A DNA stretch of 42,308 nucleotides from Bacillota bacterium. GTDB lineage: Bacteria; Bacillota; Limnochordia; Darwinibacteriales; Darwinibacteriaceae. This document shows positions 32,782 through 41,184 of the stretch, in pieces (within the stretch, counting starts at the first letter, position 1; every line of letters starts with the position of its first letter). The notes below the pieces were generated by a model, which searched no databases, was not told the origin of the DNA, and saw nothing but the letters and a program-made list of their open reading frames with translations. Location: assembly GCA_012838305.1 (NCBI GenBank), contig DUPN01000013.1:1-42308 (forward strand), written 5' to 3'. The position numbers were made by a program, and so were the translations under genes.

Positions 32782-33330
32782 CTACTTAATCAGCTTGGAG
32801 ATCAATTTGAACTCGGGAGTACCTGATACTTTCAACAGATCAAAAACTGCCGTTTCCGTGTTGGTGATCACCGCTCCCAGTGACTGCATCAAATCAATGC
32901 CATTGGTGTAATTATCCTTCGTTCTAGATGCTACAGCATCTTTGGCCACATGGACCTGGTATCCATCCTGCAGCAAATCCCTGACTGTTTGAAATACACA
33001 GACATGGGTCTCCATACCGCAAAGGAGTATCGTTTTCCGCCCCAACCCATGCAAAGCAGACTTGACCTGATCGGTGTAAGCGGTAAAGCTGTTCTTCGAA
33101 AAAAGGTTGCCCTCCTCAATCAGACCTAACAGTTCAGGAACCGTTCTCCCTAATCCCTGGGGATATTGCTCCGTGACCATAACGGGAAAACCCATCTCCT
33201 GGGCCGCCGTGATCAACACGGTGGCATTGCGAATGACCTGACTCCTATACTTGATCACAGGCACGAGCTTTTCCTGAATATCAATGATCAACAAAACCAA
33301 ATCTTCCCTGTACAGAGTGAATTTTTCCAT
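32782..33330 (-). CDS. Isochorismatase family cysteine hydrolase
   Basis: The 182-residue protein has the full catalytic triad of the isochorismatase-like hydrolases: Asp17 in LLIIDIQEK, Lys79 in LFSKNSF and Cys111 in LLCGMETHVCV. Members hydrolyse amides and ethers such as nicotinamide, N-carbamoylsarcosine or isochorismate, or are of unknown use; this short form is often simply called a hydrolase. ATG 33330 has AGGAGG upstream. It is the last gene of the operon binding protein, two permeases, aminotransferase, hydrolase, so amide or carbamoyl hydrolysis of an imported compound is possible. A terminator follows. Confidence 0.88.
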   Translation of the reverse strand: MEKFTLYREDLVLLIIDIQEKLVPVIKYRSQVIRNATVLITAAQEMGFPVMVTEQYPQGLGRTVPELLGLIEEGNLFSKNSFTAYTDQVKSALHGLGRKTILLCGMETHVCVFQTVRDLLQDGYQVHVAKDAVASRTKDNYTNGIDLMQSLGAVITNTETAVFDLLKVSGTPEFKLISKLIK

Positions 33331-33343
33331 ACCATCCTCCTTC

Positions 33344-34432
33344 TTACAGAACCTCTCGCAGAGCTTTGATAAACGCCTGGTTTTCCTCCATTTTGCCAAT
33401 GCTCACCCTGAGCCATGTGTCATACTTCGTCCCGCCGATGGGACGGATGATCACACCTTTGCGCAGCAGTTCCTGGAAAACAACCTCCCCATCTTTACCT
33501 GCATCAAAAGCGATATGATTGGCTTCCGTCTTGACGAAATTCAAGCCCATATCCTCAAATTGTGCGTAGAGATAGACCTTGCCTCGCTCGTTGTTCTCGA
33601 TGGTCTTGACGAGAAATTCGTCGTCATCAAGGGCCGCCATGGCCGCGGCCTGGGTAAGCAGGGTGACATTAAAGGGATTGCGAATCTTGTTGATCATCCC
33701 CAGCAGAGCCGAATCACCGATCGTAAATCCAATACGAAGACCGGCAATTCCATAGGCCTTGGACAAGGTCTTCATGACCAGCATATTGCGGTGTCTCTGC
33801 AAGAGATCCAGACTGTCCCTGGGATACTCGGGATGGGTGGCAAATTCGAAGTAAGCCTCGTCATACACCACTAAGGTCTCTGGGGAGATCGACTCCAGAA
33901 GCCTGATCAGCTCGTCTCGGGTGAAAAAGGAGCCGGTGGGATTGTTGGGATTGCACAGCCAGACCAGCCTGGTTTGAGGGGTGATGGCCCTGCGAAATCC
34001 CTCTAGGTCATAGGCCATATTCTTCATGGGGACAATCTTCAAATTCGCACCCATCATCTGGGATGTGGAAAGATACCGCGGAAAGGTCACCTCGGCCATG
34101 ACGACCTCACTGCCTGGATCAATAAAAGTCTTGGCAATTAAATCCACCATCTCGTCAGATCCGCAGGTGGGCAAGACCATGTCAGGCTTAATGCCGTACT
34201 TTTCCGCTATCTTCTCCTTGAGGAGAGTGGCGTTGCCATCCGGGTATAAGTTAACTTCGTCCAGGGCCTGCATCACCGCTGCCCGTACCGAATCGGAGAA
34301 GCCAAAGGGGTTTTCATTGGACGCCAATTTGATCACCCGCTCCAAACCCAATTCCCGCTTGACCGCGTCAATGGGCTTCCCCGGTACATATGCAGAGATG
34401 GCATCAAGCTCCCTGCGGTATTTGACTGTCAT
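33344..34432 (-). CDS. HisC-like aminotransferase (histidinol-phosphate aminotransferase family)
   Basis: A 362-residue fold-type I PLP enzyme with HisC features: KLASNENPFGFS near 35-46, LVWLCNPNNPTGSFF near 157-170, YDEAYFEF near 190 and the PLP lysine Lys225 in TLSKAYGIAGLRIGF. HisC makes histidinol phosphate from imidazole-acetol phosphate and glutamate, but no other his gene is nearby, and family members also act on aromatic amino acids and other keto acids. ATG 34432 (MTVKYRREL) has GGGGGG upstream; the longer frame would overlap the permease stop region. It sits between an ABC permease and the isochorismatase-like gene, with gaps of 22 and 13 bases. Confidence 0.88.
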   Translation of the reverse strand: MTVKYRRELDAISAYVPGKPIDAVKRELGLERVIKLASNENPFGFSDSVRAAVMQALDEVNLYPDGNATLLKEKIAEKYGIKPDMVLPTCGSDEMVDLIAKTFIDPGSEVVMAEVTFPRYLSTSQMMGANLKIVPMKNMAYDLEGFRRAITPQTRLVWLCNPNNPTGSFFTRDELIRLLESISPETLVVYDEAYFEFATHPEYPRDSLDLLQRHRNMLVMKTLSKAYGIAGLRIGFTIGDSALLGMINKIRNPFNVTLLTQAAAMAALDDDEFLVKTIENNERGKVYLYAQFEDMGLNFVKTEANHIAFDAGKDGEVVFQELLRKGVIIRPIGGTKYDTWLRVSIGKMEENQAFIKALREVL

Positions 34433-34454
34433 CGCATTTCCCCCCCATTTGGTT

Positions 34455-35318
34455 CTAACCCTTCGCTCCCGATGTGAGTCCCTCGGTATTGACAAAGTAC
34501 TTGGACAAGGTCAAAAAGAGCACAATCATAGGAATGCTGGCCATTACAGCAACGGCCATCATGATCCCTTCGTCACTATGGGTTTCCGCCATAAACTTCG
34601 TGATATAAAGGGGGATCGTCTTCATTTCATCGCTTTGGATCACAAGGAGAGGCCAGAGCAGGCTGTCCCATTGGGAACGGAACGCCAAGATGGCCAAGGT
34701 GGCAATGGCAGGCCCCGAGCTCGGAAGCACAATTCTGGCGAAGATGCGCGGTTCGCTGGCGCCATCGATCCGGGCAGCATCGAGGATCTCATCGGGGAAG
34801 GTGATCAGGTACTGCCGCATCAAAAATACCCCAAAGGCATTGGCCAGGAAAGGCAGGATTAACCCGGCATAGGTGTCCTGTAAACCCATGCGCATGGCTA
34901 CCATATATAGGGGAATCATAATCGCCTCGAAGGGGATCATCATCGTGGCCATGATCAGCATAAAGACGAGAGTTCGTCCCCTAAACTGAAACTTGGCCAA
35001 ACCATAGCCCGTCAGGGACGAGAGTATGACTGTAAAAAAGGAAACAGTACCGGCGACAATCAGAGAATTGAGAGCATTGCGTATAAAAATGAACGTACCT
35101 TCCGGTCCCCTTAGACCACTCCAGAAGTTTGGCCAGTAAAAACCCTCGGGAATCCATGGGTAGGGCAGACGCAAAATGTGCCGGGCCGGCATGGCCGATG
35201 CAGTAAACATAAATACCAGCGGAACCAAGATCAAAATACAGGCCCCAATCAGGAACATCCAGATCAATAGCGTAAAAGCCTTCTCTACATACCAAGATCG
35301 TGTCTTCTGTGCACTCAT
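34455..35318 (-). CDS. Carbohydrate ABC transporter permease (MalG/UgpE type)
   Basis: A 287-residue permease with six helices, EAA loop at LDAARIDGASEPRIFARIVL and the typical end FVNTEGLTSGAKG. It is the second permease of the third importer in the window. It follows the other permease by 29 bases and precedes the aminotransferase by 22. As with the others, no ATPase gene is encoded nearby. Confidence 0.9.
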   Translation of the reverse strand: MSAQKTRSWYVEKAFTLLIWMFLIGACILILVPLVFMFTASAMPARHILRLPYPWIPEGFYWPNFWSGLRGPEGTFIFIRNALNSLIVAGTVSFFTVILSSLTGYGLAKFQFRGRTLVFMLIMATMMIPFEAIMIPLYMVAMRMGLQDTYAGLILPFLANAFGVFLMRQYLITFPDEILDAARIDGASEPRIFARIVLPSSGPAIATLAILAFRSQWDSLLWPLLVIQSDEMKTIPLYITKFMAETHSDEGIMMAVAVMASIPMIVLFLTLSKYFVNTEGLTSGAKG

Positions 35319-35347
35319 ACTTATCTCCTCCTCCGTGTAGATGACTC

Positions 35348-36259
35348 TTACGTGTAACTGACGTCCTCTGTACGGGAAACCCTAAGCTGCAGCCACGTAA
35401 AGACAAACATGACCACAAAGAGCAGGATACTCATGGCTGTAGCCCGCCCGATGCGATAATCTTTAATGGCCGTGTTGTAAATGTTGAGGGTAATCACATT
35501 GATCGGCCGGGTCGGAGCGCCTGCACTGGTAAACATGTACTGCGTGCTAAAGGTCTTCAAGCACTGGATCATGGTCATAATGGATACAAGCATGGTAGTG
35601 GGCTTGAGCAGCGGAAACGTGACATGCCAAAACAGCGTCCAGCGATTGGCTCCGTCAATCAAGGCCGCCTCTCCCAAAGTGTCCGGGATCGAACCAATTC
35701 CTGAAACAAAGATCACGGTAAAGTAGCCGATATATTTCCAAAAATAGACAATAATGGTAGAGAGACGCAGCATACCCGTTGTGGATAGCCAATTGTAGTT
35801 TATACCGGCTGTACCCAATAAAGCATTCATTCCTTGGTTAGCCAAACCGCGGGGGTCAAAGATGAGCAGCCAGATCAAAGCCGCTACCACCGACGAAAGC
35901 ACTGCGGGGGAATAGAAGGCCATCTGAAAAAATCGCCTAAAACGGGAAATGGACATGATAAAAACCGCCAGAATCAGGCTGAACACCAAGAGTGGCAAAA
36001 AGGTCCCCAGGGTAAAAATCAAGGTATTCTGGACGGACAGCCAAAAATCCTTAGAACGGAATAAATACGTATAATTATCCCAGCCCACAAAGCGTGGCGG
36101 CCTGAGGGATAACAGATTACGATTAAAGAAACTTTCATAAAAAGCATTCATGATCGGGAAAAAACTAAAGGCTGAAAACAGGATCAGTGACGGGATCACA
36201 AACACCCATCCCCACCTTGCCTTTTTCCTTTCCATACTAAATCCTCTGCTCTGGCGCAT
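35348..36259 (-). CDS. Carbohydrate ABC transporter permease (MalF/UgpA type)
   Basis: A 303-residue short-type MalF/UgpA permease with six helices. Family blocks: FSFFPIMNAFYESFFNRNLL, EAA loop LGEAALIDGANRWTLFWHVT, and YMFTSAGAPTRPINVITLNI. ATG 36259 has GGGGGGAG four bases upstream. ATG 36235 (MERKKARWGW) with AGAGG seven bases upstream is an equally good start, so the N-terminus is uncertain by eight residues. It is placed between the binding protein and second permease. Confidence 0.9.
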   Translation of the reverse strand: MRQSRGFSMERKKARWGWVFVIPSLILFSAFSFFPIMNAFYESFFNRNLLSLRPPRFVGWDNYTYLFRSKDFWLSVQNTLIFTLGTFLPLLVFSLILAVFIMSISRFRRFFQMAFYSPAVLSSVVAALIWLLIFDPRGLANQGMNALLGTAGINYNWLSTTGMLRLSTIIVYFWKYIGYFTVIFVSGIGSIPDTLGEAALIDGANRWTLFWHVTFPLLKPTTMLVSIMTMIQCLKTFSTQYMFTSAGAPTRPINVITLNIYNTAIKDYRIGRATAMSILLFVVMFVFTWLQLRVSRTEDVSYT

Positions 36260-36289
36260 AAATCTCCCCCCATTAGCTCAAAGAACAAG

Positions 36290-36313
36290 AAGCCCGAGCA
36301 GAAGCCCGGGCTT
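36290..36313 (-). promoter_or_regulatory. Intercistronic hairpin after the third binding-protein gene
   Basis: AAGCCCG (36290-36296) pairs with CGGGCTT (36307-36313) across a 10-nt loop, 21 nt after the binding protein stop and 30 nt before the permease start. There is no T run. It matches the position of the hairpins at 8615-8644 and 24001-24032. Confidence 0.6.
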
Positions 36314-36334
36314 GCTTGCGGGCCTTAGAACACA

Positions 36335-37618
36335 TCAATACTGGTCGTCAAGGACCTCTTGGATGCGCTCACGAAGAATGTCTAATGCTTCCTCCGAAGG
36401 CATATTCGACAGCATGACACTTTCAATGGCCTCCTTGATGAAACGCTCGAACTGGAAGCCGTTTTCGTGCAAGAAGACAATGTGACCTCTTTCCATATCA
36501 TCCATAAACACATTCATGTAAGGCAGTTCCATGTACCTTGGATCTGCAAGGAGGTCGCCTCTGGGCTGGATGATGTTCACAGTCTCCAGATACTCCCAAG
36601 GATGATCCAGCATATAAGCGATAAACCGCCAAGCCCACTCCTGCTTCTCTGGGGAGGTTTGTGCGTTGACCATCATGTAGTGTCCGTAATAGGAGCATGC
36701 TACGTCGTTTACGGCGTTTTCAAAGACGGGGTATGGAACAACCATCCATTCGCCGCTGTCGTAGAATTCAGGATTGTCAATGCGGATTCTGCCCTGCTGA
36801 TAGAAGCCTGTTAGGCACATGCCGATATCGTTGTTGTTCATATTGAAGATTTTCCGTGCTGAAGTGTAGGTGGGGCTGCCTAGATTACGGCCGTGGGGAC
36901 CCCAGGTTCTAAACCACTCAAAGACTTGGAGCCAGGCTTCGTCGTTGACGATAGCGGTCTTTCCGTCGTCACTGAGCAGCTGTCCACCCAACTGCTCCAC
37001 CATGGGGAGCATAGCCACGAGGTAGTAAGGATAACGGAAGTCAAAGCCGCGCCGGGTGATAATCTCACCATCGCGCAATGTCAACTTGTCGGCAACCTCA
37101 ATCATCTCTTCCCATGTCTTAGGATAATCCTTCTCGGGATCAAGACCTGCATCGCGGAAGATATTCTTGTTGATATAGATACTCCAGTTGGTAAGCTCAA
37201 GGGGCAGGCCGTAAATTTGGCCGTCCATGGTGACAGGATCAAAAGTGCCCGCGAGGTACTGATCGATCATCTCCTGCGCATCCTTGTAACCGATGGCTTC
37301 GTAGTCTACCGGTGCTACCCGATAATGCATCATATATCCATACTCCTGCTCAATGGGCAGATTAAACAGGTCTGGCGCATTGTTGGCTGAGAACGCCGTT
37401 AGCATCAAATCTCCCATTTTAGCGGCTTCGTTCACCACTCGCTTAATGGTCACATTGGGATACAGCTCTTGGAACTCCTCAATGTAGCGGTTTTCGATGA
37501 TGGTGCGATTGTCGTCGGTATGGGTCCAGTAGGTCAACTCTATATTCTGGGCGCCAGCAACACCAGTTGCTAAAGCCAGAGACAATACCAGCAGTAATAG
37601 AATAGATACTCGTTTCAA
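36335..37618 (-). CDS. Extracellular solute-binding protein of ABC importer (family 1)
   Basis: A 427-residue precursor. Start at TTG 37618 is favoured because AAGGGGG lies seven bases upstream and it gives a standard signal peptide (MKRVSILLLLVLSLALATG, cleavage after AGA near residue 24). The longer frame from 37699 would bury that signal inside the protein. The mature part follows the family 1 pattern: IELTYWTHTDDNRTIIENRY, APDLFNLPIEQE, NWSIYINKNIFRDAGLDPEK. There is no lipobox. It is the first gene of an operon with two permeases, a HisC-like aminotransferase and an isochorismatase-like hydrolase. The ligand is unknown. Confidence 0.88.
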   Translation of the reverse strand: MKRVSILLLLVLSLALATGVAGAQNIELTYWTHTDDNRTIIENRYIEEFQELYPNVTIKRVVNEAAKMGDLMLTAFSANNAPDLFNLPIEQEYGYMMHYRVAPVDYEAIGYKDAQEMIDQYLAGTFDPVTMDGQIYGLPLELTNWSIYINKNIFRDAGLDPEKDYPKTWEEMIEVADKLTLRDGEIITRRGFDFRYPYYLVAMLPMVEQLGGQLLSDDGKTAIVNDEAWLQVFEWFRTWGPHGRNLGSPTYTSARKIFNMNNNDIGMCLTGFYQQGRIRIDNPEFYDSGEWMVVPYPVFENAVNDVACSYYGHYMMVNAQTSPEKQEWAWRFIAYMLDHPWEYLETVNIIQPRGDLLADPRYMELPYMNVFMDDMERGHIVFLHENGFQFERFIKEAIESVMLSNMPSEEALDILRERIQEVLDDQY

Positions 37619-37755
37619 TACAGTTCCCCCTTCTTGTTGTAAGAAAAGCCCGGTACGAACAAGCTCGCTAATCCACACCTCCCCTTTTTGATTCTCCAAT
37701 CTCGTCTTAACATTATTTTACAAGTATACGCAGACGTTATATTTATGTTTCTTCA

Positions 37756-37769
37756 AATCTCATGAGATT
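37756..37769. promoter_or_regulatory. 14-bp perfect palindrome in the divergent promoter region
   Basis: AATCTCATGAGATT reads the same on both strands and lies between the importer operon (start 37618) and the amidase gene (start 37858), a suitable operator for both. The rest of 37619-37857 is A/T-rich with several TATA-like boxes but no promoter I can defend. Confidence 0.4.
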
Positions 37770-37857
37770 CCTTCCGTTTTTGCCTCACCCAAAGGATTTG
37801 GTTTGCGGAGATGGAATCAAGAAAGATTAAGAATACTGCTTTGATAGGGAGGATCCC

Positions 37858-38757
37858 ATGCAAAGAATTGCGCGCGACCAATCCGTCTTTAAATTATCCC
37901 CTTGGAACGATCCGGTAGCTCAAGCGTCCCCTGGGGACACTATCTGCTTTGAAACCTATGATTGTTACAGCAACCAAATTACCCAGGAAAACCAAGTCCT
38001 CCCCTTTTCAGGCTGGGACCGCGTTAATCCCGCCACCGGTCCGCTCTATGTGCAAGGCGCCCGCCCCGGTGATATTCTACGCGTCGAGATCATGGACATC
38101 ATCCTGGACAGCCAAGGCGTCATGCGCGTTGGACCCGGAAGCGGTGCACTAGGTCATGTCCTGACAGAGCGCAAAACCAAGTTCATTCCCATCAAAGATG
38201 GGAAGGCCATCTTCAATGAACGTCTTGAACTGAAGCTCAATCCCATGATCGGAGTGATCGGCACCGCTCCAAAGGGTGAGGAGATTTCCACTGGAACGCC
38301 GGGTGCCCATGGCGGTAATATGGACTGTAAACGGATCGGTAAGGGTTCTGTCGTCTACTTGCCCGTTCATGTTCCAGGTGCCCTGCTGGCCATGGGCGAT
38401 GTTCATGCCCTGATGGGGGACGGAGAAGTCATCGTCTGCGGCATGGAAATCGCCGCCCAGATCCAAGTGAAAGTGGATGTGCTGCAAAATCTGTGGCTGC
38501 CCCTGCCCATGGTAGTGTCTGGTTCCGATCTGATCACAATTGCCTCAGAAGCTACACTAGATAAAGCTGCCGTGACAGCCTCCCAGATGATGCTCGTTTT
38601 TCTGCAACAGGCCCTGGGTATGGATGCCCAAGAAGCAGGCATGCTTTTGTCCCTAATGGGAAATCTCCACATCTGCCAAATCGTAGACCCCCTGATGACG
38701 GTGCGAATGGAGTTTCCCCTATGGATTCTGGAGGCCTATGGATACAGGATGAACTAG
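37858..38757 (+). CDS. Acetamidase/formamidase family protein
   Basis: A 299-residue protein of the FmdA/AmdA family, which hydrolyses formamide or acetamide to ammonia and the acid. Recognisable blocks: PGDTICFETYDCYSNQI near 26-42, NPATGPLYVQGARPGDILRV near 57-76, GTPGAHGGNMDCKRIGKGS near 144-162 and VPGALLAMGDVHALMGDGEV near 172-191. No signal peptide; cytoplasmic. ATG 37858 has GGGAGG upstream. It is divergent from the third importer operon and followed after 19 bases by the DUF1848 gene. The true amide is unknown; many family members act on other amides. Confidence 0.9.
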   Translation: MQRIARDQSVFKLSPWNDPVAQASPGDTICFETYDCYSNQITQENQVLPFSGWDRVNPATGPLYVQGARPGDILRVEIMDIILDSQGVMRVGPGSGALGHVLTERKTKFIPIKDGKAIFNERLELKLNPMIGVIGTAPKGEEISTGTPGAHGGNMDCKRIGKGSVVYLPVHVPGALLAMGDVHALMGDGEVIVCGMEIAAQIQVKVDVLQNLWLPLPMVVSGSDLITIASEATLDKAAVTASQMMLVFLQQALGMDAQEAGMLLSLMGNLHICQIVDPLMTVRMEFPLWILEAYGYRMN

Positions 38758-38776
38758 CAGCATCGGAGGGATCACG

Positions 38777-39709
38777 ATGATACTGAGCGTAAGCCGGAGA
38801 ACGGATATCCCAGCCTTCTTCAGTGAGTGGTTTTTCCAGCGACTGCAGGAAGGCTATGCCTGCGTGCGAAACCCCAGGAACCCTCGCCAGGTTAGCCGCG
38901 TCTCCCTCCATCCCGAGCTCGTCGATGGCATCGTCTTTTGGACCAAGGACCCAAGTAGGATGCTGCCCAAGCTTGATCTCTTAGACGGCTACCACTATTA
39001 CTTCCAGATTACCATCACCGGCTACGATACCTCCGTGGAGCCCCATCTAGCACCAAAGGAAGAAATCATCGCCTCCTTCCAGGAGTTGGCCCGAAGAGTT
39101 GGCAAAACCCGGACGATTTGGCGCTATGACCCCATCATCATCACCAAGACGCTCAACAAGGACTTCCACCTGCGTCAATTTACTAGGCTAGCTTCGGCTC
39201 TGGCTGACAGTACCGATAAGTGCGTGATCAGTTTTGTTGATCTTTACAGGAAAACGACAAGGAACACAAGAAGCCTAGGCCCCCTGATGATGGACAAGGA
39301 AAGTGTTCTTGATGTAGCGGAAGGACTGGCCCATCTAGCCCAACGCTTTGGATTGAGCCTGGAAGCATGCAGTGAACAAATTGACCTAACCCCCCTGGGG
39401 ATTAGGCCTGGGAAATGCATTGATAATGCTCTGATCGCCAAGATCCGATCACAGCCGCTCCAGATCAGCAGAGACAAACATCAGAGGGAAGACTGCAACT
39501 GTGTATCCAGCGTCGATCTTGGAGCATACAACACCTGTGCCCACGGATGCATCTACTGCTATGCCAACTTCAGCCCGAAATCCGTACAAGAAAACCTGGC
39601 AAGGTATAACCCCCTCTCGCCCCTCCTCTGCAGCGAAATCGGACCTACAGACAGCATCACCGAACGAAGAGGGCAGCGCCCGTTGCCAACTTTTCCGGAT
39701 TTATTCTAG
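38777..39709 (+). CDS. DUF1848 family protein with C-terminal cysteine cluster
   Basis: The 310-residue protein matches the DUF1848 family by its start (MILSVSRRTDIPAFFSEWF), WTKDPSRMLPKL, ITITGYD and IWRYDPIII. The C-terminal cluster runs EDCNCVSSVDLGAYNTC followed by AHGCIYCYANFSP. The CxxxCxYCYA arrangement resembles the Fe-S ligands of radical SAM proteins such as spore photoproduct lyase, but here it lies at the C-terminus. Function is unknown. The gene begins 19 bases after the amidase gene with GGAGGG upstream, so they are probably co-transcribed. Confidence 0.85.
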   Translation: MILSVSRRTDIPAFFSEWFFQRLQEGYACVRNPRNPRQVSRVSLHPELVDGIVFWTKDPSRMLPKLDLLDGYHYYFQITITGYDTSVEPHLAPKEEIIASFQELARRVGKTRTIWRYDPIIITKTLNKDFHLRQFTRLASALADSTDKCVISFVDLYRKTTRNTRSLGPLMMDKESVLDVAEGLAHLAQRFGLSLEACSEQIDLTPLGIRPGKCIDNALIAKIRSQPLQISRDKHQREDCNCVSSVDLGAYNTCAHGCIYCYANFSPKSVQENLARYNPLSPLLCSEIGPTDSITERRGQRPLPTFPDLF

Positions 39710-39810
39710 AAAAAGTGCGTTTTTTTACAAATTCTTGGAGGGAATTGCCAAAAAACATCGTATCTTCGCGTATACAATTAAAAGAAGAGTCTAGACTGGA
39801 GGTTCTTACA

Positions 39811-40146
39811 GTGAAAGTGCAACCCGAGACAACGCGCGTGTTCTCCCCAGAGGACGTGGAGAAGAACAAAACCATGGCAGGCCTGGCCTACCTTCTGTTC
39901 TTCCTCCCTCTAATCACCTGCCCTGAATCACAGTACGCCAAGTTCCATGCCAATCAGTCACTTCTGCTTTGGATAACGGGTCTTGTTGGGGGATTCATTT
40001 TAGGACTGATCCCCATTATTGGCTGGATTCTCCTACCATTTTTCTCCATCGCCTGCCTCATCTTCGGGGTGATCGGATTGGTGAACGGACTTAATGGCGT
40101 GGCGAAAGAGCTGCCGATCATAGGTAAGTTCACGCTGCTGAAATAG
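39811..40146 (+). CDS. Small membrane protein, DUF4870-like
   Basis: A protein of 111 residues, starting at GTG 39811 with TGGAGG eight bases upstream; a longer frame begins at 39715 but lacks a ribosome site. After a hydrophilic N-terminus (RVFSPEDVEKNKTMAGLAYL) it has about three hydrophobic helices, with YAKFHANQSLLLWI between the first two, a layout seen in DUF4870-type membrane proteins. Function is unknown. It is transcribed alone and closed by a strong terminator. Confidence 0.75.
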   Translation: MKVQPETTRVFSPEDVEKNKTMAGLAYLLFFLPLITCPESQYAKFHANQSLLLWITGLVGGFILGLIPIIGWILLPFFSIACLIFGVIGLVNGLNGVAKELPIIGKFTLLK

Positions 40147-40161
40147 AGTACCCGCTGGCAA

Positions 40162-40196
40162 ACCCAGCTCGCAGGGATTGCGGGCTGGGTCTTTTT
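40162..40196 (+). terminator. Rho-independent terminator
   Basis: A 12-bp stem (ACCCAGCTCGCA with its partner, one G-U) around GGGAT, then CTTTTTG. It lies 15 nt past the small membrane protein gene and 18 nt before the convergent AraC gene stop. Confidence 0.9.
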
Positions 40197-40213
40197 GTGA
40201 TGCATCGGTTCCA

Positions 40214-41080
40214 TCATTGACGGGGATACGCCTTCCGAAAGGCTAAAGGCGAGATGCCTTCCATCTGCTTAAACGTGGTCGAGAAGTGCGAGCTGTTGAC
40301 AAAACCGCACTGTCTAGCGACTTCTTCCATGGACACCCGAGTGAGAACAAGCATTTCCCTGGCTCTGCGATGCCGGCACTCCATAATGTACTGATGGGGG
40401 GTCTTTCCCACGATCTTGGGAAAGATTTTCTGCAGATAGGAGGGGCTGACAAAAATCGCATCGCTGATATCCCTAATCGTAATATTGCTGGTGTAATATG
40501 TTTCAATATACGTACAGGCCTTGTGGGCAATGTCTTCAACATGGGGCCGACACCCGCTGATCCACGGCGGGGCGGGCTTGGCATCGCGGATCAGCTGAAT
40601 GGCTAGGCGTTGTTCCAGACTGCTAATCATCAGTCGACTTGTGTCCCCATTGTGAACTACTTCGTGGATCAAAGCGTCGAGCGCATCCAGAAGCAGGTGA
40701 CTGTACCTATTGTGCATAGACTCGAAGTCAAGCGTCCCTAGACCGCCCAGTTCTGCATAAATATTGTTCATAAACGTGGGCAGCACACAAATCGTCATGT
40801 ATCTGGCCGGACCCTGTTTCTCTGCAAAGTGCACAAAAATGTCATCGCCTGGAGCCAGGCAAATGATGCTGCCCTTTCTGAACTGGTACTCCTTCCCGTT
40901 GATCGTAGCTAAAGGCGGAGTCTCAAAACAGATCACAAAGTGATACTCCTCCACCTCCATCTTGCGATCAAACACATAGGAGGCGGGAAGAAAGATGGCC
41001 ATGTGGGTGGAGAAGATGGCCCTGGCGTTATGGTAGATACTAGGGGGAATCTTTTCAACGAAGTAGCTGAAGCCACGCAT
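40214..41080 (-). CDS. AraC family transcriptional regulator
   Basis: A 288-residue regulator. An N-terminal cupin-like sensing region (YHFVICFETPPLATINGKEY, then GSIICLAPGDDIFVHF) is followed by a C-terminal double helix-turn-helix, with ITIRDISDAIFVSPSYLQKI, FPKIVGKTPHQYIMECRHRR and VARQCGFVNSSHFSTTFKQM. Such proteins usually activate catabolic operons in response to a small ligand. It is divergent from the Ig-like lipoprotein gene at 41185, a possible target. ATG 41080 is used although its ribosome site (GGGG) is weak, and the second Met at residue 27 is an alternative. Confidence 0.9.
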   Translation of the reverse strand: MRGFSYFVEKIPPSIYHNARAIFSTHMAIFLPASYVFDRKMEVEEYHFVICFETPPLATINGKEYQFRKGSIICLAPGDDIFVHFAEKQGPARYMTICVLPTFMNNIYAELGGLGTLDFESMHNRYSHLLLDALDALIHEVVHNGDTSRLMISSLEQRLAIQLIRDAKPAPPWISGCRPHVEDIAHKACTYIETYYTSNITIRDISDAIFVSPSYLQKIFPKIVGKTPHQYIMECRHRRAREMLVLTRVSMEEVARQCGFVNSSHFSTTFKQMEGISPLAFRKAYPRQ

Positions 41081-41184
41081 GTATTCACCCCTTCAGGTTC
41101 CGGATTTCCCTGTGTATACGTCAAAAAAGGAGTTCTCGTCTCAGCGCAGAATTCCTTCTTTATCCACTCTGATGAGGTGAGCCC

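Noticed and set aside
33284-33874. 196-codon open frame on the plus strand
   Set aside because: Antisense to the aminotransferase, whose catalytic motifs are intact.
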